The translations under genes were made by a program, and so were the position numbers. The notes beneath the pieces are model-generated. The model had not been told where the DNA came from. It ran no database searches and saw nothing but the letters and a program-made list of their open reading frames with translations. From Erythrobacteraceae bacterium (GTDB taxonomy: Bacteria; Pseudomonadota; Alphaproteobacteria; Sphingomonadales; Sphingomonadaceae), in contig JAIXPX010000034.1 of the NCBI GenBank assembly GCA_027486035.1, forward strand, positions 1 to 64,000: 64,000 nt of DNA, in the 5' to 3' direction. Position 1 is the stretch's first letter; each line of letters begins with the position of its first letter. Shown here piece by piece: positions 57,609-64,000 of this stretch.

Positions 57609-58964
57609 TTGGCGGATTCGCTAAGCGAGACGCTGCCGCAGGGGAGAGGCGGATTGCAGGCGAAACACCCGCGCAGCCTGGCAGAGGTCGACCTGTTCGC
57701 TCCGGGCGCGCAGGAACACTGGTACGCAGCCTACGCGATCCTCCATGCCGAGGCCCCGGTGCAGCGCCTCGCAGGGGAGGGGCTGACCCTGGGCAGCGAT
57801 GCTTTCGTCCTTACGAAATATGACGACGTGCGCCGCGTGGTGATGGACTGGGAACGCTTTCCCCCCACGCTCTCTCTGCTGGTCGCGCATATCCAGCAAT
57901 CGGGCGAGATGCCGAGCCACATTCCCGATATCGACGCGATGGTCGCGAGCATCGTCTCGCTGCGCCCGACGCCCGATCTGTGGCGCGCGCACAGGAAGGA
58001 GCTGACCGATCCGTGGGTCGGGCCGGGCTGCACGCGGCACGCGGGGATGATCACGGGGCACGTGGACGCTCTGATCGCCGGGATGCTGGCGAAGGCGCGC
58101 GCCGGGGAGCCGGTCGATTTCGTCGCCGATTTCGCCCGCCCCCTGCCGCAGCGGGTGATGGCGAGCGTGCTGGGCTTTCCGCTCGAGGACATCCCCCGGC
58201 TCGAACAATGGGGCAATGCGCAGGTCATGTCCTACGTGATCGGGACGAGCCACAAGAACATCCTCACCCCCGAACAGTCGGCCGAGAAGTTCCGGCTGCT
58301 GGCGGGGATGAAGGAATATGTCGCCGAGAAAACCCGTGAAAAGCGCGCCAACCCGCAGGACGACATGGTGAGCTTCCTCACCCAGGTCGAATATCAGGCG
58401 CTCGGGCGCAAGCTCACCGACGACGAGATCAATGGCGTGGTCTACGCCATGGTCATCGGCGGGCTCGAGACGACGCAATATGCCCTCGCCGAACAGGCGC
58501 AATTGCTGTGCGAGCGACCGGGGATGTTCGCGACCCTGCGCGGCGACCGCGCGTTGATCCGCACCTTCATCGAGGAGGGGATGCGGCTGCGCTCGCCGAC
58601 GCAGGGCCTCTCGACCCGCATCTGCGCCCGGGACGAGGTGTTCCAGGGCGTCCACGTCCCCGCTGGCTCGATGCTCCATCTCAGATGGGCCGCCGCCAAT
58701 ATCGACGCCGACGAGTTCGAAGACCCGCTCGACCTCAAACTCGACCGCAAGGCTGCCACCCGCCACCTCGCCTTCAGCCAGGGGCCGCGCTCCTGCCCGG
58801 GATCGAACATCTCGCGGCTCGAACAGATGATCGCGTGGGATAGGCTCGCCGACGCTTTCGCCGACCTCGCCTACGCATCGGGCAACGACTTCCGCCACCA
58901 GGGCGGGATCATGCTCGGCATCCACCGGCTGCTGCTCAACCTCACACCCATGGAGACGCCCTGA
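57609..58964 (+). CDS. Cytochrome P450 (3)
   Basis: VIGGLETTQYALAEQ; heme motif FSQGPRSCPGSNISRLE. Confidence 0.92.
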   Translation: MADSLSETLPQGRGGLQAKHPRSLAEVDLFAPGAQEHWYAAYAILHAEAPVQRLAGEGLTLGSDAFVLTKYDDVRRVVMDWERFPPTLSLLVAHIQQSGEMPSHIPDIDAMVASIVSLRPTPDLWRAHRKELTDPWVGPGCTRHAGMITGHVDALIAGMLAKARAGEPVDFVADFARPLPQRVMASVLGFPLEDIPRLEQWGNAQVMSYVIGTSHKNILTPEQSAEKFRLLAGMKEYVAEKTREKRANPQDDMVSFLTQVEYQALGRKLTDDEINGVVYAMVIGGLETTQYALAEQAQLLCERPGMFATLRGDRALIRTFIEEGMRLRSPTQGLSTRICARDEVFQGVHVPAGSMLHLRWAAANIDADEFEDPLDLKLDRKAATRHLAFSQGPRSCPGSNISRLEQMIAWDRLADAFADLAYASGNDFRHQGGIMLGIHRLLLNLTPMETP

Positions 58965-59365
58965 TGGCCACGCTGCTCGCCCATATCCAGATCAAGCCCG
59001 GCAAGGAGGCCAAGTGGGAGGCGATCATGCACGACATGATCAAACAGACCTTCGGCACCGAGGAGGGCGTGATCCGCTATGAATACTGGAAGGGGCAGGA
59101 GCCGCTGTCCTACTACTGCCTGCTCTCCTTCAGGGACAAGTGGGCCTTCTACCACCACCAGATGAGCGATCACCACGAGGGCCACGACTTCGCCGACGTG
59201 CTGGCGGGCATCAAGCTCGAATATGTCGGCCCGGTCGCGGGCGCGGGTGGCGGACTACCGCCGACCGAGGATCCGCCGCTGCCCCCCGATGCGAGCGAGG
59301 CCATGAAGACCGCCCAGGAGCGTTTCCCGCTCTCGATCCCCGCCTGGTGGAGCGAGCGGGCATGA
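58964..59365 (+). CDS. ABM-family protein
   Basis: MATLLAHIQIKPGKEAKWEAIMHDMIKQTFGTEEGVIRYEYWKGQEP; overlaps the P450 stop. Confidence 0.85.
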   Translation: MATLLAHIQIKPGKEAKWEAIMHDMIKQTFGTEEGVIRYEYWKGQEPLSYYCLLSFRDKWAFYHHQMSDHHEGHDFADVLAGIKLEYVGPVAGAGGGLPPTEDPPLPPDASEAMKTAQERFPLSIPAWWSERA

Positions 59366-59892
59366 GCCCCGAACCCGCAAGCATGGCGCAACTCCAGCAG
59401 CTGCTCGACCGGCAGGCGATCACCGATGTGCTGCAACGCTATTCGCGCACGCTCGACTGGCTCGACGACGAGGGGCAGGCCGGCTGCTTCTGGCCCGATG
59501 CGCAGATCGATTACGGCTTCTTCACCGGCAGCGCGGCGGATTTCCTCCCCGTGGTGATGCAGATCGAACGTGCCAGCCAGCGGCGCTGGCATTTCCTGAG
59601 CACGCCCTCGATCGCATTCCAGGCGGCCGACCGGGCGAGCGTCGAATGCTACGGATTTGCCACGGGCATCCGCCAGCAGGACGATGGCACGTGGTCGGGC
59701 GGGCTCTATGGCGGCCGCTATCTCGACGAATTCGCCAGAAGGGACGGCGAATGGCGGATCGCGCGCCGCCGATACATCATGGACTGGAAGCTGCCGCTGG
59801 ACGATCAGCCCGGGAACGAGCCCAACCCCGATTTTCCCCTGCCGGTGCTCCAGATCATCGCCAGCGGCCACCCGGATTACCGGGCGATGTGA
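59362..59892 (+). CDS. NTF2-like / SnoaL-like protein
   Basis: LLDRQAITDVLQRYSRTLDWLDDEGQAGCFWPDAQIDYGFFTG; 4-bp overlap with the upstream gene. Confidence 0.85.
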   Translation: MSPEPASMAQLQQLLDRQAITDVLQRYSRTLDWLDDEGQAGCFWPDAQIDYGFFTGSAADFLPVVMQIERASQRRWHFLSTPSIAFQAADRASVECYGFATGIRQQDDGTWSGGLYGGRYLDEFARRDGEWRIARRRYIMDWKLPLDDQPGNEPNPDFPLPVLQIIASGHPDYRAM

Positions 59893-59900
59893 CCCTTGCC

Positions 59901-59982
59901 CGTCATTGCGAGCGCAGCGAAGCAATCCAGAGCGTCACGCGCCCCGCTCTGGATTGCCGCGGCCTTCGGCCTCGCACTGACG
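59901..59982. repeat. CGTCATTGCGAG-family palindromic repeat, copy 4
   Basis: cgtcattgcgagcgcagcgaagcaatccagagc...gctctggattgccgcggccttcggcctcgcactgacga. Confidence 0.85.
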
Positions 59983-59986
59983 AGAA

Positions 59987-60367
59987 TTATTCCCCCGCCG
60001 GGTCCATGTAGTCGCGGTAATAGGTGAGCTTTCCGCCCTCGACCTTGTAGAGGCCGCATCCGCCGCGCGAGGGGCCGCCCTCGACGTGCATCGTCCAGCG
60101 CGCCCACACCGCATGATCGTCGCCGCAGATCTCGTCGACGGTGAACCTGATCTTCCGCTCCCCCATTTCCTCGACCATCTTGGTCATGAAGCCGAGGATC
60201 GCCTCGCGGCCGCGGTACTCGCCCCAGATCGGGTCTTCGAGAAAGGCGTCCTCGGCGAAAAGGGGCGCGAGTTTGGTGTAGTCGCCTGCGTCCTGGATGC
60301 GCCAGAATTCCTCGATCACGCGCTGTGCTTCGCCGGGCATTGCTCTCTCCCTCGATGTTTCCTGCAA
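59987..60367 (-). CDS. NTF2-like nuclear transport factor 2 family protein
   Basis: AQRVIEEFWRIQDAGDYTKLAPLFAEDAFLEDPIWGEYRGREAILGFMTKM. Confidence 0.87.
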   Translation of the reverse strand: MQETSRERAMPGEAQRVIEEFWRIQDAGDYTKLAPLFAEDAFLEDPIWGEYRGREAILGFMTKMVEEMGERKIRFTVDEICGDDHAVWARWTMHVEGGPSRGGCGLYKVEGGKLTYYRDYMDPAGE

Positions 60368-60460
60368 TCTGCCATGGCCCGTGCGTCGCCAACCCCTGTG
60401 AAAATGGCGAGGGCGGGCAAGGGAGCCGGGACTGGTATTCTCCCGCCAAAGGAGACCTCC

Positions 60461-60994
60461 ATGTCGACCAGCCCGCGCCTATCCTCCGCCATTCCCGGAG
60501 AGCCGCCGCATTTCGGCTCGGTGCTCGCCCACCAGCCCGCAATCGCACAGAGCTTCTTCGCGCTCTATGGCCGGTTCTGGGGTTCGGACGTGCTCGCGGC
60601 GCGGATCAAGGAGGTCGCGCGGATGCGCAACGCCCGCGTCACCGAATGCGGGTTCTGCCGCAATGTCCGCTTCGACAAGGCGGTGGCGCAGGGCCTCGGC
60701 GAGGAAGTGGTGGACGACATCACCGACGGCTACGAGACCTCGCCCAAGCTGACCGACACCGAGAAGGCGGCGCTCAAGTTCACCGATGCGCTGATCCACG
60801 ATCCCGAACTGCTCACCGGCGATGCGCGCGCGGCGCTGCAGCGGCACCTCACCCCCGCGCAGATCGCCGAACTCGGCCTCGGCGTGACGCTGTTCCTTGC
60901 GCTCGCCAAGGCGCTGATCACGATGGGGCTGGAGCCCGAGACGATGGACCGCACCGTGCTGCCCACGCCCGCTGTGCTGGAGCCGGCAGAATGA
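60461..60994 (+). CDS. Carboxymuconolactone decarboxylase/AhpD family protein
   Basis: IKEVARMRNARVTECGFCRNVRFDKAVAQG (CxxC); DTEKAALKFTDALI. Confidence 0.88.
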   Translation: MSTSPRLSSAIPGEPPHFGSVLAHQPAIAQSFFALYGRFWGSDVLAARIKEVARMRNARVTECGFCRNVRFDKAVAQGLGEEVVDDITDGYETSPKLTDTEKAALKFTDALIHDPELLTGDARAALQRHLTPAQIAELGLGVTLFLALAKALITMGLEPETMDRTVLPTPAVLEPAE

Positions 60995-61356
60995 GCGCCG
61001 TCTGCGCCGCCCTCACCGCTGATCCGGTGCTGGCCAGCCACTATGCCGACTTTCGGGACAAGACCGAGGCCGCGCTCGATCCGGCGCTGGTGGCTCTGGT
61101 CCGGCAGGCCGTGGCGGCCGCGCACGGGATGGGGACTGCACCTGACGAGGCCGGCCTTGACGCTGGCACCCGCACGGCCATCGCCTATGCGCGGCGCATG
61201 CCTTTCGAGCATACCGCGATCACCGATGCCGAGGCTGCGGCGGTCGTCGCCCATCTCGGCGAGGCGGGCTTCGTCGCCTTCTCGGTCCTCGCCGCGCTCG
61301 CCGATGCCGAATGCCGCGCGGCGCTGGTCGATCTGCCGGAGCTGGCGCGCGCCTGA
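60991..61356 (+). CDS. CMD-like paralogue without CxxC
   Basis: MSAVCAALTADPVLASHYADFRDKTEAALDPALVALVRQAVAAAHGMGT; 4-bp overlap with the upstream CMD gene. Confidence 0.6.
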   Translation: MSAVCAALTADPVLASHYADFRDKTEAALDPALVALVRQAVAAAHGMGTAPDEAGLDAGTRTAIAYARRMPFEHTAITDAEAAAVVAHLGEAGFVAFSVLAALADAECRAALVDLPELARA

Positions 61357-61422
61357 CAGCTTGTCGCAGCGGCGGCTTTGCGCCAGACGGGAGGCGACCC
61401 GCTTTCCGGATCGGAGACCTCC

Positions 61423-62196
61423 ATGCGCATCTTCGCCAGCGCGCTTCTTGTCGCCAGTTCTCTCGCGCTTGCCGGCTGCATCGGTGGCGGCGGGCCGCCC
61501 AAGCCGACCAAGCGTCAGGCCGCGATGATCGATCACGTGCTCGCCCGCGCGCCGGGGGCCGCGCAGCCGAGCACTATCGTCGCCGCCGAGCTCGCCTTCA
61601 GCCGCGCCGCCCGCGAGCGCGGGCAGTGGACCGCCTTCCGCGAATTCGCGGCACCCAATGCGAAAATCCACGGCGCGGCCGGGCCGTTCGAGGCCGGGCC
61701 GTGGCTGCTCGCCCAGATCGATCCCGAGGAGGCGGTGCAATGGGCGCCGCGCGTGGTGGTGATGAGCTGCGACGGGGCGCTGGCGGTCAGCAAGGGCCGG
61801 TTCCGCAATCCCGAGGGCACGGTCGGCAATTTCGTCACCGTATGGGAGCGGCAGGCCGACGGTGCATACCGCTATGTCTTCGATGTCGGCGGCGACGACA
61901 ACCCGCAGCCCCCGCCCAGGGCACGGGCCGAGGAGGGCGACATCATCGTGACCGCCCTCGAAGTCGTCCAGGGCCTCATTGCCTCCTGTCCGCGCCCCGG
62001 CGCTCCGGTCCCGCCCCCGCCCTCTGTGGCGGTCGGCGAGGAGGGCAAGGCAGGCGCCGTCCTGTCGCGCGACGGCACGCTGCGCTGGCGCTGGACCCAC
62101 GGTGCGGACGGCACGCGGTCCATCGCGGCGGACTATTTCCTCGATGGCCGCTGGGTCACCGCCATCGAACAAAGCCTTGCCCCGGCCAGCAAATGA
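61423..62196 (+). CDS. Putative lipoprotein of unknown function
   Basis: MRIFASALLVASSLALAGCIGGGG lipobox (LALAGC). Confidence 0.75.
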   Translation: MRIFASALLVASSLALAGCIGGGGPPKPTKRQAAMIDHVLARAPGAAQPSTIVAAELAFSRAARERGQWTAFREFAAPNAKIHGAAGPFEAGPWLLAQIDPEEAVQWAPRVVVMSCDGALAVSKGRFRNPEGTVGNFVTVWERQADGAYRYVFDVGGDDNPQPPPRARAEEGDIIVTALEVVQGLIASCPRPGAPVPPPPSVAVGEEGKAGAVLSRDGTLRWRWTHGADGTRSIAADYFLDGRWVTAIEQSLAPASK

Positions 62197-62214
62197 TGTG
62201 AGGGGCTGGGCGCA

Positions 62215-62844
62215 ATGGTTGTGACCGAGCTTTTCCTCTCAGCCTTTGTCACCCTGTTCGTGGTGATCGACCCGCCGGGATGCGCGCCGATCTATGCCGG
62301 GCTGACCAAGGGCGCTTCGGCGGCGCAGGCGCGCAGCATGGCGCTGCGCGCGACGCTGATCGCGGCCGCGATCCTGCTGGTCTTCGCGCTTTTCGGGCAG
62401 GAACTGCTCGGCGCGCTGCATATCGAGCTCAATTCCTTCCGCATCGCCGGAGGGCTGATGCTGTTCTTTATCGCCTTCGACATGGTCTTCGAGAAGCGCA
62501 CCCAGCGCCGCGAGAGCCGCGCCGAGAAGATCGCGCAGACGCCCGAGATCGAGGACGTCTCGGTCTTCCCCATGGCGATGCCGATGCTCGCCGGCCCGGG
62601 CGCGATCGCGGCGGTGATGCTGCTGATGAACGAGGCCGAAGGCTGGGGCGAGATGACCGAGGTTCTGGCCGCGCTCGTCGCGGTGCTGGCGATCACGGCG
62701 GCGGCACTGGTCGCCGCCGGGCCGCTCATCCGCCTGCTCGGCGACAAGGTCGAGGCGGTCATCACCCGGCTGCTCGGCGTGCTGCTGGCCGCGCTTGCGG
62801 CGCAATATGTGATCGACGGGCTGAAGGGCAGCTTCGGCATCTAG
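62215..62844 (+). CDS. MarC family integral membrane protein
   Basis: FVTLFVVIDPPGCAPIYAGLTKG...FPMAMPMLAGPGAIAAVMLL. Confidence 0.92.
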   Translation: MVVTELFLSAFVTLFVVIDPPGCAPIYAGLTKGASAAQARSMALRATLIAAAILLVFALFGQELLGALHIELNSFRIAGGLMLFFIAFDMVFEKRTQRRESRAEKIAQTPEIEDVSVFPMAMPMLAGPGAIAAVMLLMNEAEGWGEMTEVLAALVAVLAITAAALVAAGPLIRLLGDKVEAVITRLLGVLLAALAAQYVIDGLKGSFGI

Positions 62845-62899
62845 CCCGCCGCGCCGCCTCGCACTAAGACCGGCGCGACCACACAGACAGGAAAGATCG

Positions 62900-63949
62900 A
62901 TGTTCAAGCATTTCGGCGGCTCGCTGCTGTTCACTCTCGCGGGCCTCGCGATCGGCGCGTGGTATGGCTGGGAGCTGACCGGCACCCTCGACGGAATGCT
63001 CGGCATCGTGTGGATCTGCGCCGTCCTCGCGGTGCTCGAAGTCTCGCTGTCCTTCGATAATGCCGCGGTCAACGCCTCGATCCTCAAGGATATGGACCCG
63101 GTCTGGCAGCGGCGCTTTCTGACCTGGGGGATCGCCATCGCCGTGTTCGGGATGCGGATCGTCTTTCCGCTGGTGATCGTGATGGTCGCTGCCAGCCTCG
63201 GCCCGGTCGAGGCGATGCGCCTCGCGCTCAACGAGCCGGCTGAATACCAGCGCATCGTCTCGGGCGCCCATGTCGGCCTGATGGCCTTCGGCGGGGCCTT
63301 CCTCGGCATGGTCGGGCTCAAGTATTTCTTCGATTCCGACAAGGACGTGAACTGGATCGACGCGATCGAGCGGCCGCTCGCCAAGGTTGCCAATATCGAG
63401 GCGATCGCCATCGGCCTCGTGCTCGCGGGCACCTGGGCGGTGTCGAGCGTGCTGCCGGAGGAAGAGGCGCTGACCTTCCTGATTGCCGCCATCGCGGGCC
63501 TGCTCACCTATCTTGGCGTCGAGATCGTCAACCACCTGCTCGAACCGCCCACGCCCAGCGCAGGCGATGTCGCCAAGGCGGGCTTCGGCGCCTTCCTCTA
63601 CCTCGAGGTGCTCGATGCAAGCTTCAGTTTCGACGGGGTGATCGGCGCCTTCGCGCTCACCAACAACCTCATCATCATCGCCATCGGCCTCGGCATCGGC
63701 GCGATGTTCGTTCGCTCGATGACGATCTTCCTCGTCAACAAGGGCACGATGAGCGAATACCGCTATCTCGAGCACGGGGCCTTCTACGCGATCATCGCGC
63801 TGGCGGTGATCATGTACCTCAACACCTTCGTGCACATCCCCGAGGTGATCACCGGGGTGATCGGCGCGGTGCTGATCGGGCTCGCCTTCTGGTCCTCGGT
63901 GAGGTGGAACCGGGCCAACCCGGAGCAGCCCGAGGATGCGCTCCGCTAG
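62900..63949 (+). CDS. DUF475 family integral membrane protein
   Basis: VLEVSLSFDNAAVNASILKDMDPVWQRRFLTWGIAIAVFGMRIVFPL. Confidence 0.88.
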   Translation: MFKHFGGSLLFTLAGLAIGAWYGWELTGTLDGMLGIVWICAVLAVLEVSLSFDNAAVNASILKDMDPVWQRRFLTWGIAIAVFGMRIVFPLVIVMVAASLGPVEAMRLALNEPAEYQRIVSGAHVGLMAFGGAFLGMVGLKYFFDSDKDVNWIDAIERPLAKVANIEAIAIGLVLAGTWAVSSVLPEEEALTFLIAAIAGLLTYLGVEIVNHLLEPPTPSAGDVAKAGFGAFLYLEVLDASFSFDGVIGAFALTNNLIIIAIGLGIGAMFVRSMTIFLVNKGTMSEYRYLEHGAFYAIIALAVIMYLNTFVHIPEVITGVIGAVLIGLAFWSSVRWNRANPEQPEDALR

Positions 63950-64000
63950 GCCCAGTCGCCCAGCAGGGGGGAGAATTCGTCCACCCGGATCGCCTGCCAC
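63946..64000 (-). CDS. C-terminal end of a minus-strand gene cut by window edge
   Basis: Minus frame reads WQAIRVDEFSPLLGDWA*; too short to identify. Confidence 0.3.
   Translation of the reverse strand, partial: WQAIRVDEFSPLLGDWA

Overview
High-GC alphaproteobacterial chromosome segment. Gene content (serine palmitoyltransferase with ACP, DivK, and a GTA remnant) suggests Sphingomonadales/Erythrobacteraceae; this placement is inference. The left part (about 1-35.8 kb) is mostly housekeeping: rpmI/rplT/pheS/pheT, prfC, glnK-amtB behind a consensus sigma-54 promoter, argD-argF-hslO, queC, an OmpA-like porin, acp-spt, divK, a DksA-like protein, and kynA-kynU. The right part (about 35.8-61.4 kb) is a dense oxidative/catabolic cluster. 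It holds 3 P450s, a Rieske oxygenase, a Mo-bisMGD-type oxidoreductase with mobA, 2 acyl-CoA dehydrogenases, a thiolase/DUF35 pair, 2 ThuA proteins, several SDRs, and NTF2/ABM/CMD small enzymes. No regulator, ferredoxin or transporter was recognised inside it. Most notable non-genic signals: (i) two perfect parS-like palindromes (TGTTTCACGTGAAACA), each followed in the same orientation by an array of about 11-bp CTGGAGGGGGT-type repeats in a convergent intergenic gap; (ii) a gene-transfer-agent fossil in which the N-terminal half of the large terminase is fused by deletion to a DUF2793 protein; (iii) an orphan Pycsar-effector-like (DUF5706) membrane protein; (iv) two families of short palindromic repeats confined to the right half, plus a 25-bp-arm inverted repeat. 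Family assignments are from sequence recognition only; no searches were run.
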